From NCBI GenBank assembly GCA_030037545.1, contig JASHRF010000073.1:1-50620 (forward strand): a DNA stretch of 50,620 bases, read 5' to 3'. Positions 17,391 through 26,408 of this stretch are shown here, piece after piece. Made by a program: the position numbers and the translations under genes. Within the stretch, counting starts at the first letter, position 1. Every line of letters begins with the position of its first letter. Origin of the DNA: Acidobacteriaceae bacterium (GTDB lineage Bacteria; Acidobacteriota; Terriglobia; Terriglobales; Acidobacteriaceae). The notes beneath the pieces were generated by a model. It made no database searches and had not been told where the DNA came from. It worked only from the letters and a program-made list of their open reading frames with translations.

Positions 17391-18743
17391 ATGGGACGGC
17401 AGGGAAGGAAGATGGGGTGGGGCCTGGTGGTGGCGACCGCGATAGCCGCGGCGTGCACGCTGGGCCCGACCGGTCCCGTTTCTCAAGTACAAGCGGCATC
17501 CGCCCAACCGATGGTCGACAAGCTGGTGCTCGACGACACCATCCAACCTGTCAGCGCCGATGAGCTTACCCGGGCCATCGCCCGTGCCAACTCCGACGGC
17601 GCCGGCGCCCTGCTCGTGCAAATGGACACGCCCGGCGGGCTGGTGGATTCCATGCGCGCCATGGTGGGAGCCATCCTGCAGACACGCATCCCGGTGATCG
17701 TGTATGTGGCGCCTTCGGGAGCGCGAGCCGGCTCGGCGGGATTCTTCATTCTGGAGTCGGCCGACATCGCGGCCATGGCGCCGGGCACCGAGGCCGGCGC
17801 GGCGCACGTAGTTTTTGAGATGGGCAAGCCCGACGCCACTGAAGCGGAGAAGGTGGAGAACGACGCCGAGGCCTTTCTGCGCTCCTACGTGTCAAAGCGC
17901 GGGCGCGATGTTGACGCCGCCATTGCCGCGGTGCACTCCTCGCACTCCTACACCGCGGACGAGGCGTTGAACCAGCACCTGATCGACGCAGTGGCCAACA
18001 GCGACGCGCAACTGATGGACATGATCGACGGCCGCACCATTACCCTTATGGACGGCTCGAAGGTAACGCTGCACACGGCGGGCGCGCGCATCCGGGTGAT
18101 CGAACCCACGCTGCGCGACGATCTGCTGGGCTGGCTGGTGGATCCCAATATCGCACTCCTGTTTCTGGTGGGCGGAGCGCTGCTGATCTACCTCGAATTC
18201 AACAGTCCGGGCACGATTGTTCCCGGCGCGCTGGGCACGCTGATGGTCCTCTTGGCGATTTTCGGGCTCAACCTGCTGCCCATCCGTTTCACCGCCGTAC
18301 TGCTGCTGATCGCGGCCATGGTGCTGCTGATTCTGGAGGCGAAATTCGGCGGCCATGGTGCGCTGGCCATTGCCGGCATTGTCTGCCTGGCCTTCGGCAC
18401 GCTCACGCTGGTGGCCGCGCCGGTGCCGCAGCTAGGCATAAGTCCGCTGGTGGCCATTGCGGTGAGCGTGGGCTTCGGCGCCATCACGGTATTCCTGGTG
18501 CGCCTGGCGGTGCGCGCGCGGCAACGCAAGGCGCTCACGGGCGCCGACGCCATGGTGGGTTATAACGCAGTGGCCATGGAGCCGCTGGCACCTTCGGGAC
18601 ATGTGCTGGTGGAAGGGGAAATTTGGCGCGCGGTGGCCAACCGGCCTGCCGCCAAGGGCGCCGAACTGCGCGTCATCGGCCACGACCAGATGCTGCTGTA
18701 CGTGGAGCCGGTGGCGCCGGAGCCGCCGCCAACGGCAGCTTGA
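17391..18743 (+). CDS. NfeD-type membrane serine protease (ClpP-like domain)
   Basis: This 450-aa protein has a signal segment (about 10-37) and a ClpP-fold protease domain (about 42-235). The nucleophile is probably Ser115 in GSAGFFI and the general base Lys169 in SKRGRD, giving a Ser-Lys dyad as in archaeal 1510-N. Four or so membrane helices (about 250-365) and a C-terminal NfeD OB-fold domain (about 380-440, VGYNAVAMEPLAPSGHVLVEGE) follow. Such proteases cleave the hydrophobic C-terminus of slipin partners. The slipin gene follows 229 bp downstream on the same strand, the classical NfeD-stomatin pairing. ATG 17391 has AGGAG at good spacing. Confidence 0.85.
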   Translation: MGRQGRKMGWGLVVATAIAAACTLGPTGPVSQVQAASAQPMVDKLVLDDTIQPVSADELTRAIARANSDGAGALLVQMDTPGGLVDSMRAMVGAILQTRIPVIVYVAPSGARAGSAGFFILESADIAAMAPGTEAGAAHVVFEMGKPDATEAEKVENDAEAFLRSYVSKRGRDVDAAIAAVHSSHSYTADEALNQHLIDAVANSDAQLMDMIDGRTITLMDGSKVTLHTAGARIRVIEPTLRDDLLGWLVDPNIALLFLVGGALLIYLEFNSPGTIVPGALGTLMVLLAIFGLNLLPIRFTAVLLLIAAMVLLILEAKFGGHGALAIAGIVCLAFGTLTLVAAPVPQLGISPLVAIAVSVGFGAITVFLVRLAVRARQRKALTGADAMVGYNAVAMEPLAPSGHVLVEGEIWRAVANRPAAKGAELRVIGHDQMLLYVEPVAPEPPPTAA

Positions 18744-18972
18744 GGAAAGTGTCGATTCCATCTTTCACCGGCGCTGCCGGACCGCAGGAATGCGACCGAT
18801 TTCCATATCAGGCGTTTGTGGTCTCCCGCCCTTGCAACGGAAAAAAGCCGCAAGGATGGGGCACCCAGCGTGAGGCGAGATCAGCGCGGCGTGGTGTCCC
18901 AACGAGATGTGCACAAAAATACGAGCGCTTGAGTTGGCTGGAGTACAATTCCCGCTGAGTGAGGAAAGTCCA

Positions 18973-19761
18973 ATGTCGGTATCCGATCTGCCCATTCCCG
19001 CCCTGATTCTCATTGCGATTGTCGTCCTTTACCTGCTCAACTCGATCAAGATTCTGCGCGAATACGAGCGCGCCGTCATCTTTCGCCTGGGCCGCGTGCT
19101 GGGAATGCCGAAAGGGCCCGGGATTATTCTTGTCTTCCGCCCCATCGACCAGTTCATTCGCATCTCGCTGCGCCAGGAAGTGCTCGAAGTTCCGCCTCAG
19201 GACGTGATCACGCGCGACAACGTCACCATCAAGGTGAACGCGGTGGTCACGCTCTACGTGGTCAACCCCAACGACGCGGCCATCAAGGTAGCCAATTACG
19301 TTTACCAGACCTCGCAGTTCTCGCAGACCACGCTGCGCTCGGTGCTGGGCGAGGTAGAACTGGACGAGGTGCTCAGCCATCGCGACAAGCTGAACTTGCG
19401 CATTCAGAGCATCATCGACCAGAGGACGGAGCCGTTTGGGGTGAAGGTGGTGTCGGTGGAAGTGAAGCAGGTGGACCTGCCTGAGTCGATGCTGCGCGCC
19501 ATCGCCAAGCAGGCTGAGGCGGAGCGCGAGAAGCGCGCCAAAATCATCCACGCCGACGGCGAGTTCGCCGCTGCGCAGAGACTGGTGGACGCCGCCACGC
19601 TCATGGCCACCCAGCCCATGACACTGCAACTGCGCTACCTGCAGACGCTGGCCGATATCGGCGTGGAGAAGAACACCACCATCGTGTTTCCGCTGCCCCT
19701 GGAGCTGATGACGCTCTTCAACAAGCTGAGTGCAAGCGCAACGCCGCCCGCACAGCCGTAG
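18973..19761 (+). CDS. Slipin (SPFH/band 7 membrane scaffold protein)
   Basis: This 262-aa protein has one N-terminal membrane helix (ALILIAIVVLYLL) followed by an SPFH domain. YERAVIFRLGR, GPGIILVFRPID and DVITRDNVTIKVNAVV are hallmarks of the stomatin/slipin group. A coiled-coil segment (AEAEREKRAKIIHADGE) and a hydrophobic C-terminal patch (TTIVFPLPLELM) follow; the latter is the type of site cut by the NfeD protease encoded upstream. It oligomerises on the inner membrane. ATG 18973 is preferred because GAGGAAAG precedes it; an upstream in-frame ATG would add 22 non-conserved residues. Confidence 0.9.
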   Translation: MSVSDLPIPALILIAIVVLYLLNSIKILREYERAVIFRLGRVLGMPKGPGIILVFRPIDQFIRISLRQEVLEVPPQDVITRDNVTIKVNAVVTLYVVNPNDAAIKVANYVYQTSQFSQTTLRSVLGEVELDEVLSHRDKLNLRIQSIIDQRTEPFGVKVVSVEVKQVDLPESMLRAIAKQAEAEREKRAKIIHADGEFAAAQRLVDAATLMATQPMTLQLRYLQTLADIGVEKNTTIVFPLPLELMTLFNKLSASATPPAQP

Positions 19762-20106
19762 CTTGATCTGACGTGAACGTTCCGGGCTTGAGGTGAAGGG
19801 TACGGGCTTTACAGGCCGCGGGAGGACGGCGAATGACGGGAGGAGCATTCCTCAGGTGCTAAAGCCCAACGTCGTTTTTGCCAACTTTATCGGCACGACT
19901 GAAGCCGTGCTCTGCGCAAGGCCCCATCGCCTAGAGTTTTTCCGTTGCCCGTTTAGCCCGTACATTCCTCTTGCCTCACCAAGACGGGCTTCAGCCCCTG
20001 AGGGGTGAAGCGAACAACCTGCTCAAATGCCGCGAACAGTTTGCCAACGGAAAAAGAGCTTACCGCTGGCGCGCCAAAGTCGTAGCATAGGAGCAGGGAC
20101 GGCCTG
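19762..20106. repeat. Gene-free interval with decayed repeat cores
   Basis: This interval holds two degenerate cores of the dispersed MITE-like family. One at 19848-19918 reads CCTCAGGTGCTAAAGCCC then CGGCACGACTGAAGCCGTGC. A second, inverted core lies at 19984-20009 (GGGCTTCAGCCCCTGAGGGG). Terminal repeats are no longer recognisable. No gene is visible. The promoter of the SPOR gene should lie near its 3' end. Confidence 0.5.
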
Positions 20107-20805
20107 ATGCACAGCGTATTCGACGAAGAGGAAGAAGCGGAGCGGCCGGGACGCGATACCGAGTTGACACTCGGCTCGGGCACTTTGCTGGCGATCTTTT
20201 TTGGCCTGGTGGTGCTGTGCGGCCTCTGCTTCGGAATAGGCTACGCGGTGGGCCATCGCGGCTCCACGCCCTCGGTTATTACGGCTCCACAGCCCGCGCC
20301 CGATCAGGAGCCGCTGCAGTCCAGCGGCAACATTCCCAAGCCCTCGGCCATTGCGCAGACACCGGTGACCCCGCCGGATGCGGCCGCGGCCGACCAGGCC
20401 GCCGCAGCCGCGGCAGGCACAACTGCGCCGGGCCAAGCGCCTGCCGGCACTACGCCGGTCACCACTGCGGCGCCTGAAAGCGGCTCGAGCAACCCGTCGC
20501 CGGTGCATCCCGCACTGACCCCGAGCGCCACGCCGCAGACCTACGCATCGGGCGCCGCGCCAGCCGTTCACCCGGCGCTTGAGCAGCAGCCGCTGATGGT
20601 TCAGATCGCCGCGATCACCAATCCCGAGGATGCCGAGGTGCTGGTGGATGCGCTGCGCAAGCGCAACTATCCGGTGAGCGCGCGGCGCGACCCGGGGGAC
20701 AACTATATCCATGTTCGGATCGGCCCGTTTGCTACGCGGGCGATCGCCGACCAGTGGCGGATGAAATTGTTGAATGACGGGTATAACGCGGTGATTCAGC
20801 CGTGA
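20107..20805 (+). CDS. SPOR-domain membrane protein
   Basis: This 232-aa bitopic protein has an acidic cytoplasmic N-terminus, one membrane helix at about 22-46 (LLAIFFGLVVLCGLCFGIGYAVG), a long Ala/Pro/Thr-rich periplasmic linker (about 50-155), and a C-terminal SPOR domain (about 160-232, PLMVQIAAITN, DNYIHVRIGPF). SPOR domains bind denuded glycan strands at the division septum, so a role in cell division or wall remodelling is likely. The stop is followed at once by a MITE-like element. Confidence 0.85.
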   Translation: MHSVFDEEEEAERPGRDTELTLGSGTLLAIFFGLVVLCGLCFGIGYAVGHRGSTPSVITAPQPAPDQEPLQSSGNIPKPSAIAQTPVTPPDAAAADQAAAAAAGTTAPGQAPAGTTPVTTAAPESGSSNPSPVHPALTPSATPQTYASGAAPAVHPALEQQPLMVQIAAITNPEDAEVLVDALRKRNYPVSARRDPGDNYIHVRIGPFATRAIADQWRMKLLNDGYNAVIQP

Positions 20806-20932
20806 TAGCTGTTTCGTAACCTCTCTGGACTGCCTAAAATCGTTCCCTCAGGGGCTAAAGCCCGCGGTTCATGGGGGTTTGTCTCGGCACGGCTGAAGCT
20901 GTGCCTTTTCAAAGCAGGTTATGAAACAGCTT
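20806..20932. mobile_element. MITE-like element, subfamily B, copy 2
   Basis: This is a 127-bp element whose ends are TAGCTGTTTCGTAACCT (20806-20822) and AGGTTATGAAACAGCTT (20916-20932), inverted with two mismatches. It contains CCCTCAGGGGCTAAAGCCC and the hairpin GGCACGGCTGAAGCTGTGCC, then TTTTCAAAGC. CGTGATAGCT occurs at 20801-20810 and again at 20933-20942. It lies between the SPOR stop and the converging heme A synthase stop, so its hairpins may also act as a terminator. Confidence 0.65.
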
Positions 20933-20990
20933 CGTGATAGCTTCAGAGATTCGCGGCGCAGCGGGCAAAGCGGCGGGGGCCTTTCTGCAG

Positions 20991-21998
20991 CTAACTCGCT
21001 GACTTGCTGACTTGCTGTTCTTGAGGCTCCAGCGTGAGGCGTGCGGTGAGCACGATGAGTGCGGCCCAAAGGGCGTCGGCGCCGAGCAGGTGCACGATCT
21101 GCAGCCATACCGGCGCGAGCCAGACTACATCCAGGACGCCCAGTACATATTGCGTGGCCAGCAGCACGAGGACCAGCGCGGAGAGGCTGCGGTTGTCCCA
21201 GTGCGTGCTGAGCCGCGTGGCGCGCACCAGAATCCAGATCAGGAAGATGCTGGCCAGGAAGGCGATGGTGGGGTGGGTCCAGCGCCAGCGGACGAGCCAG
21301 CCGCTGCTCGATGAAAAATCCGCAGTCAGCGCGGCGCTCAGCGAGGATTCGGGAAAAAGCGTGTCGCCGAGCGCGGCCAGCGAGCCGGTGACACCGACGA
21401 TCATAAACACGAAGAGGCCGGCAGCGGCGCCGAGCGGCGCGACCGGACGGATGGTGCGGCGCAGATAGCCTTCGCGGCGGCTGAGCATGTGCGCGGTAAG
21501 CGCCAGCGCGGCCAGCAGCAACAGAGTATTTGCCAGATGCAGCGCAAGATACCAGGCGCGCAGCGGCGAGTGGCTTTGTGCGGTGAGGCCGAGCTTGACC
21601 AAAAGCGCTCCGATCATGGCCTCAACCAGCGTGAACACGACCGAGGCTACGACGGCGGCGCGGGCCAGGTGGCCGCGAACGGTTCCGGCGAAGGTCCAGA
21701 TGAGCAGGCCGACGACGGAAAAGAACGAGAGGCCGCTGGTGAGACGGTGCGTGAACTCGATCATGGTTGCGGTGCGTGGCGCATGCTGAATGACGGTGCC
21801 GTTGCAAAGCGGCCAGTGATTGCCGCAGCCGGCGCCGGAGCCGGTGGCGCGCACCAGCGTTCCCCATAGAATGACGGCGACGAAGTAGGCGAGCACGTAC
21901 CAGGCGAAACGGCGCAGAGCCGGCGATGGAGTGCGGCCCGGATTGGAGGTCAAGCCTGAGGTGAGGCTTCCCGCGCTGGAAGCAGTCGTAGAAGACAT
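20991..21998 (-). CDS. ctaA: Heme A synthase (CtaA/COX15)
   Basis: This 335-aa inner-membrane protein with about eight helices oxidises heme O to heme A for aa3-type cytochrome oxidases. Family motifs are clear: TLVRATGSGAGCGNHWPLC, with the two extracytoplasmic cysteines; EFTHRLTSG, a heme-ligand histidine; then WTHP and IVHLLGADALWA. The start is ATG 21998; TTG 22007 is open, but GGAG sits about nine bases before the ATG and directly against the TTG. The C-terminal codons lie in a tandem GACTTGCT repeat (QVSKSAS). No other cox or cta gene is in the window, so the operon is split or continues outside. Confidence 0.9.
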   Translation of the reverse strand: MSSTTASSAGSLTSGLTSNPGRTPSPALRRFAWYVLAYFVAVILWGTLVRATGSGAGCGNHWPLCNGTVIQHAPRTATMIEFTHRLTSGLSFFSVVGLLIWTFAGTVRGHLARAAVVASVVFTLVEAMIGALLVKLGLTAQSHSPLRAWYLALHLANTLLLLAALALTAHMLSRREGYLRRTIRPVAPLGAAAGLFVFMIVGVTGSLAALGDTLFPESSLSAALTADFSSSSGWLVRWRWTHPTIAFLASIFLIWILVRATRLSTHWDNRSLSALVLVLLATQYVLGVLDVVWLAPVWLQIVHLLGADALWAALIVLTARLTLEPQEQQVSKSAS

Positions 21999-22091
21999 CG
22001 AAGGCAACTCCGCAACCCTTCAGTGTAAAACAACCACGTTTCGTGCAATTTCAAAACCGCTGAATCTGTGGAATCGGCAGAATTACGTTGA

Positions 22092-22170
22092 AGGTCCATC
22101 CGGGGCTAGAGCCCCGCAGCTTTTGAATGGCTTCTTTCAAGGGACTGAAGGTCCCTGCTCCTTCCGTTGT
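22092..22170. repeat. Degenerate repeat core between ackA and ctaA
   Basis: Two short hairpins, GGGGCTAGAGCCCC and GGGACTGAAGGTCCC, are separated by TTTTGAATGGCTTCTTTCAA. The arrangement matches the paired hairpins of the MITE-like family but the ends have decayed. It lies 30 bp beyond the acetate kinase stop and may act as its transcription terminator. Confidence 0.4.
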
Positions 22171-22201
22171 CCTGCCGTCGCCACTGCCCCAATTGGGTTC
22201 G

Positions 22202-23401
22202 TTAGACAATGCCCAGCAGCCGCACCACGTGATTGACGATGATCAAATCTTCCGCCGGCGGGATGACGCGGACGGTGACGCGCGACTGCGGCGCGGAAAT
22301 GACGGCCGCGCCGCGAACGTGGTTGCGCTGCGCATCGAGTTCAATGCCCAGTACGCCCAGGCCGGCGCAGATTTCGGCCCGCGAGTCGATGTCGTTTTCG
22401 CCGATGCCGCCGGTGAACACCAGCATGTCGAGGCCGCCCAGCTCGGCCACATAACTGCCAATCCAGCGGGCAATGGTCCAGGTGAACTTATCTACGGCAA
22501 GGCGGGCCTCAGCGTTGCCGGCTTTGATGGCCTGGCGCAGATCGCGCATGTCGTTCGAGACTCCGCTGATGCCCACCAGGCCGGATTTCTTGCTGACCAC
22601 GGTTTCCAACTTATTGGCGGCTTCGGCGGCATTGGGAGTCGTTTCGGCGATTTTGTGAAGGATGAAGAGCAGCACGCCGGGATCGATGTCCCCGGTGCGC
22701 GTGCCGCTGATGATGCCGCCGGTGGGCGTGAGCGCCATGGAGGTATCGAGACATTGGCCGCAGCGGATGGCGGAGATGGACGCGCCGTTGCCGAGGTGAG
22801 CGACGATGAGCTTGTCCGGCACCTCGGGCTGCAACTGATCAATGATGGATTCGTAGGAGATGCCGTGATAGCCGTAGCGGCGCACGCCCAGGGCCGAGTA
22901 CTCCCGAGGAATGGGCAGCACGGCCGCGACTTCAGGAATGGTGCGATGGAAGTAGGTGTCGAGGATGGCGAAATTGGGAATGCCGGGAAAGAGCTTGAGC
23001 GCTTCGCGCATGATGTAGACGGCGATGGGCGTGTGCAAGGGCGCGAGCGCGGCGTAGCTCTCGATTTCGTCGATCAGTTGCGGAGTGATGCGCTGGTTTT
23101 CGCGCACCGTGGGACCTCCGCAGACGGTGCGATGGCCGATGGCTTTGGGAGCAGGGAACTGGCCATTGTTGAGCGCGTCGGCTACGAGTTTGAACGCGAC
23201 GGAGCGGTTGGGCAGCGGCGGCGTCTGGTCGACCAGTTTTTTGCCGGAGGCGTCCTTGATCCAAAACTTGCCGAGATCGGTGCCGATGCCATCGACGGCG
23301 CCCTCGAAGAGGCGGGCGCGCTCGCCGTTGCCGGCTCCGTAGATGGAAAACTTGATGGAGGAAGAACCGCTGTTGAGAACCAAGACGGGCAAGGAGGACA
23401 T
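22202..23401 (-). CDS. ackA: Acetate kinase
   Basis: This 399-aa ASKHA-fold kinase converts acetyl phosphate and ADP to acetate and ATP. It has the N-terminal nucleotide-fold motif VLNSGSSSIKF, HRTVCGG (canonical HRVVHGG), LAPLHTP, DTYFH (canonical DTAFH), YGYHGIS and DTSMALTPTGGIISGTRTGD. The catalytic Arg, Asp and Arg are kept, but HGG has become CGG and two other motifs are relaxed, so substrate range or kinetics may differ. ATG 23401 starts exactly at the conserved MSSLPVLVLNSG; the open frame upstream is repeat sequence. The phosphoketolase gene lies 180 bp upstream on the same strand. Confidence 0.9.
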   Translation of the reverse strand: MSSLPVLVLNSGSSSIKFSIYGAGNGERARLFEGAVDGIGTDLGKFWIKDASGKKLVDQTPPLPNRSVAFKLVADALNNGQFPAPKAIGHRTVCGGPTVRENQRITPQLIDEIESYAALAPLHTPIAVYIMREALKLFPGIPNFAILDTYFHRTIPEVAAVLPIPREYSALGVRRYGYHGISYESIIDQLQPEVPDKLIVAHLGNGASISAIRCGQCLDTSMALTPTGGIISGTRTGDIDPGVLLFILHKIAETTPNAAEAANKLETVVSKKSGLVGISGVSNDMRDLRQAIKAGNAEARLAVDKFTWTIARWIGSYVAELGGLDMLVFTGGIGENDIDSRAEICAGLGVLGIELDAQRNHVRGAAVISAPQSRVTVRVIPPAEDLIIVNHVVRLLGIV

Positions 23402-23443
23402 GGGCGAGATTGGGCCTTTCAAGGGTTGAAGTTGGACGGGCTG

Positions 23444-23578
23444 AGCGGAGTTAGCGTTGTTAGCGGAGCTAGCGGTATTAGCCTCGAATGTTCTGGCTGC
23501 AACGGGAGCCCTCATCACTCAGCCAGCGATGCTCACGCCGCTGTTATTTCCAACTCGGCTAGCACCGCTAACTCCGCT
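23444..23578. repeat. Inverted repeat in the xfp-ackA spacer
   Basis: A 21-bp arm at 23444-23464 (begins AGCGGAGTTAGCG) is the inverse of 23558-23578 at 19 of 21 positions. The left side also contains partial tandem copies of the unit (TTAGCGGAGCTAGCGG). In the transcript this would form a long stem enclosing about 93 nt between the two cistrons, so it could set the xfp:ackA ratio through RNA stability. A similar AGCACCGCTAAC motif occurs at 14712-14723. Confidence 0.55.
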
Positions 23579-23581
23579 TTC

Positions 23582-26008
23582 TTATTCCCTCCAGCGCCAG
23601 TTCTTGATTTCGGGCAGGTCGTCGCCGTTTTCCGAGACATAGAGACGATGGCGCTGAATCTGCTCGGAGTACCACTGCTGAGCCGAATCGAGCTGCCCGG
23701 CAAGGCGCGGGACGCGGCGAATGGCATCGACGGCTAACTGGAAGCGATCGATGTTGTTGAGCACGCACATGTCGAACGGCGTGGTGGTGGTGCCTTCTTC
23801 CTTGTAGCCGCGCACGTGCAGGTTCTTGTGATTGTTGCGGCGGTAGGTGAGGCGGTGAATGAGCCACGGATAGCCGTGGAAGGCGAAGATGGTGGGCACG
23901 TCGGGCGGAAAGATCTGGTCGTACTCTTCGTCGGGCAGACCGTGCGGATGCTCCGATTGCGGCTGCATGGCCATGAGGTCCACCACGTTAACCGTGCGAA
24001 TGCGCAGGCCGGGAATGCGCTCCCACAGGATGGAGACGGCGGCCAGAGCTTCCATGGTGGGCACATCACCGCAACAGGCGATGACGACCTCTGGCTTGCC
24101 TTCGCCGTTTGAGGCCCAGGGCCAGATGCCGAGGCCGGTGGTGCAGTGGGCAACGGCTTCGTCCATGGTCATCCACTGCGGCGCGGGCTGTTTGCCGGCC
24201 ACGATCAGATTGATGTAATTGCGGCTGCGCAAGCAGTGGTCGGCCACCGATAGGAGGCTGTTGGCGTCGGGCGGAAGATAAATGCGCACCACGTCGGCCT
24301 TCTTGTTCATCAGGTGATCGATGAAGCCGGGGTCCTGGTGCGAAAAGCCGTTGTGGTCCTGCCGCCAGACCAATGAGCTAAGCAGGTAATTGAGCGATGC
24401 GATGGGCTTGCGCCAGGGAATTTCGCGCGTGGTCTTTAGCCACTTGGCGTGCTGGTTCGCCATCGAGTCAATGATGTGGACAAAGGCTTCATAGCAGGAG
24501 AAAAAGCCGTGACGGCCGGTCAGGAGATAGCCTTCGAGCCAGCCCTGGCACAAGTGCTCACTCAGGACTTCCATCACGCGGCCGGTAGGCGAGAGATCGA
24601 CGTCCACGGGCAGGGTTTCCGCTTCCCAGGTTTTGCCGGTTCCTTTGATCACGTCGCCGATGCGGTTGGAGGCGGTTTCGTCGGGCCCGAAAACGCGAAA
24701 GTTTTTCTGCTCGCGGTTGGCTTCCATGACGGCGTGGAGCAGGCGGCCGAGCACGCGCGTGGATTCCACGTCCTGAGCGCCACGGCCTTCGATCTTGACG
24801 GCAAAGTCGCGGAAGTTGGGCACCACCAGCGGCTGCAGCAGCAGGCCGCCGTTGGCGTGCGCGTTCATGCCCATGCGCAGGCGGCCCTTGGGCGCGATTT
24901 CGGCGATCTCCGGACGAATCGTACCCTTCGTGTCGAAGAGCTCTTCAGGCTTATAGCTGCGCATCCAGTCTTCAAGTTGGCGCAGGTGCTCAGGCTTCTC
25001 GCGCAGCTCGCTCAGGGGAACCTGGTGGGCGCGCCAGGTATTTTCAACCGGCAGGCCATCGACGAATTTGGGGCCGGTCCAGCCCTTGGGCGTGCGCAGG
25101 ATGAGCATGGGCCAGGCGGGGCGCGAGCCGGCTCTCGATTCCTTCGATGGCTGGCCGTCGGAACCCGTCTTCTTAGGCTCGCGGGCAGCCTTCTGGATAT
25201 CGGCGATGCGGTCGAAGATGCGGTCGAAAACGGCCGCGCCCTGCTGGAGCATGGTGGCCGGGTCATCGCCTTCGAGGGTGAATGGCTCGTAGCCGTAGCC
25301 GCAGAGGAGCTCTTCAAGCTCGTGGTGGGGAATGCGGGCTAGCACCGTCGGGTTGGCGATCTTGTAGCCATTCAGGTGAAGGATGGGCAGGACCGCGCCG
25401 TCGGTGGCGGGGTTGAGGAACTTGTTGGAGTGCCAGCTTGCGGCCAGCGGTCCGGTTTCAGCCTCGCCGTCGCCCACCACGCAGGCCACGATCAGGTGAG
25501 GGTTGTCAAAGGCCGCGCCGTAGGCATGGACCAACGAGTAACCCAGCTCGCCGCCTTCGTGAATGGAGCCGGGCGTCTCCGGCGCCACGTGGCTGGGAAT
25601 GCCGTAGGGCCAACTGAACTGGCGGAAGAGGCGCTTGAGACCGTCCTTGTTGAGCTCGATGTGGGGATAGATTTCGGAATAAGAGCCTTCGAGATAGGTG
25701 TTGGCCACGAGGCCGGGTCCGCCGTGGCCGGGGCCGATCACGTAAATCATGTCGAGGTTGCGCTCACGGATGAGGCGGTTCCACTGGACGTAGAGGAAAT
25801 TGAGTCCGGGCGTGGTGCCCCAGTGGCCCAGCAGGCGCGGCTTTACGTCTTCGAGGGTAAGTGGGCGCTCGAGCAGGGGATTGTCTTTGAGGTAAATCTG
25901 GCCAACGGAGAGATAGTTGGCCGCACGCCAGTAAGCATCCATCCTGGCCAGCAGTTCCGGGCTAAGAGGGCCCTGGCTTGTCGCTTTTTCGGTCACGGGA
26001 TGTGGCAT
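23582..26008 (-). CDS. xfp: Phosphoketolase (xylulose-5-P/fructose-6-P)
   Basis: This 808-aa thiamine-diphosphate enzyme splits xylulose-5-phosphate or fructose-6-phosphate with phosphate to acetyl phosphate and glyceraldehyde-3-P or erythrose-4-P. The N-terminal signatures are [12 protein letters not shown] and IGPGHGGPG; the ThDP motif is [19 protein letters not shown] (about 179-197), with LHLNGYKI next. SHQDPGF lies in the central domain and [13 protein letters not shown] near the C-terminus. Length is normal for the family. ATG 26008 is chosen over TTG 26023 because GAGG precedes it by six bases. With ackA downstream the pair makes acetate plus ATP from pentose phosphates, an alternative to glycolysis. 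Confidence 0.95.
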   Translation of the reverse strand: MPHPVTEKATSQGPLSPELLARMDAYWRAANYLSVGQIYLKDNPLLERPLTLEDVKPRLLGHWGTTPGLNFLYVQWNRLIRERNLDMIYVIGPGHGGPGLVANTYLEGSYSEIYPHIELNKDGLKRLFRQFSWPYGIPSHVAPETPGSIHEGGELGYSLVHAYGAAFDNPHLIVACVVGDGEAETGPLAASWHSNKFLNPATDGAVLPILHLNGYKIANPTVLARIPHHELEELLCGYGYEPFTLEGDDPATMLQQGAAVFDRIFDRIADIQKAAREPKKTGSDGQPSKESRAGSRPAWPMLILRTPKGWTGPKFVDGLPVENTWRAHQVPLSELREKPEHLRQLEDWMRSYKPEELFDTKGTIRPEIAEIAPKGRLRMGMNAHANGGLLLQPLVVPNFRDFAVKIEGRGAQDVESTRVLGRLLHAVMEANREQKNFRVFGPDETASNRIGDVIKGTGKTWEAETLPVDVDLSPTGRVMEVLSEHLCQGWLEGYLLTGRHGFFSCYEAFVHIIDSMANQHAKWLKTTREIPWRKPIASLNYLLSSLVWRQDHNGFSHQDPGFIDHLMNKKADVVRIYLPPDANSLLSVADHCLRSRNYINLIVAGKQPAPQWMTMDEAVAHCTTGLGIWPWASNGEGKPEVVIACCGDVPTMEALAAVSILWERIPGLRIRTVNVVDLMAMQPQSEHPHGLPDEEYDQIFPPDVPTIFAFHGYPWLIHRLTYRRNNHKNLHVRGYKEEGTTTTPFDMCVLNNIDRFQLAVDAIRRVPRLAGQLDSAQQWYSEQIQRHRLYVSENGDDLPEIKNWRWRE

Positions 26009-26408
26009 TTCGGACCTCGCCAACGGAGAATTTGCGTGCCTATATGAAGGCTAGCAGCAGCATATGTCATTTTGGGTGACTGATGTCACAGTGCGGGCAG
26101 ATGATGGCTGCGGCAGTGCGAGGGTGACAAAGAGCGATGAAACAGATCGTGTCTTGACCGCCGCTCTGGCCGGTTTGCGGCGGTTGACCGTTGATCGAGG
26201 CCGAAGTCCCACGGGATGATGCGATTGGCTGGAGCCTGGGACCGGAAAGGGCTTTCTTGGAATCGCAGCGCGATTTGCGTCGGCCGCTCTAGCCATTCCG
26301 AGTGAGTTGTGTTAATGTACTGGTTTGTTACCTGTGGCAATTGGGGGTATAAGCACAACAGCATCAGAGACTTGTGCCGGGCTTGAAGGCTGCGAAAGCA
26401 GGGACGGA
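26009..26408. other. Divergent intergenic region
   Basis: About 400 bp separates the diverging xfp and nucleotidyltransferase genes. Apart from the CRP/FNR-like site no gene, tRNA or repeat is visible. Both promoters should lie here; I could not pick convincing -35/-10 pairs. Confidence 0.4.
26076..26089. promoter_or_regulatory. CRP/FNR-like operator upstream of xfp
   Basis: GTGA-CTGATG-TCAC is a perfect palindrome with the 6-base spacing of CRP/FNR family sites (TGTGA-N6-TCACA); one side extends to TGTGA. It lies 68-81 bp upstream of the xfp ATG, a position compatible with activation. Control of an acetate-producing branch by carbon or oxygen status would make sense, but the regulator is not in the window. 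Confidence 0.45.

Noticed and set aside
22127..23737. Long open plus-strand frame of 536 codons over acetate kinase
   Set aside because: Antisense shadow of ackA; the minus strand carries all kinase motifs.
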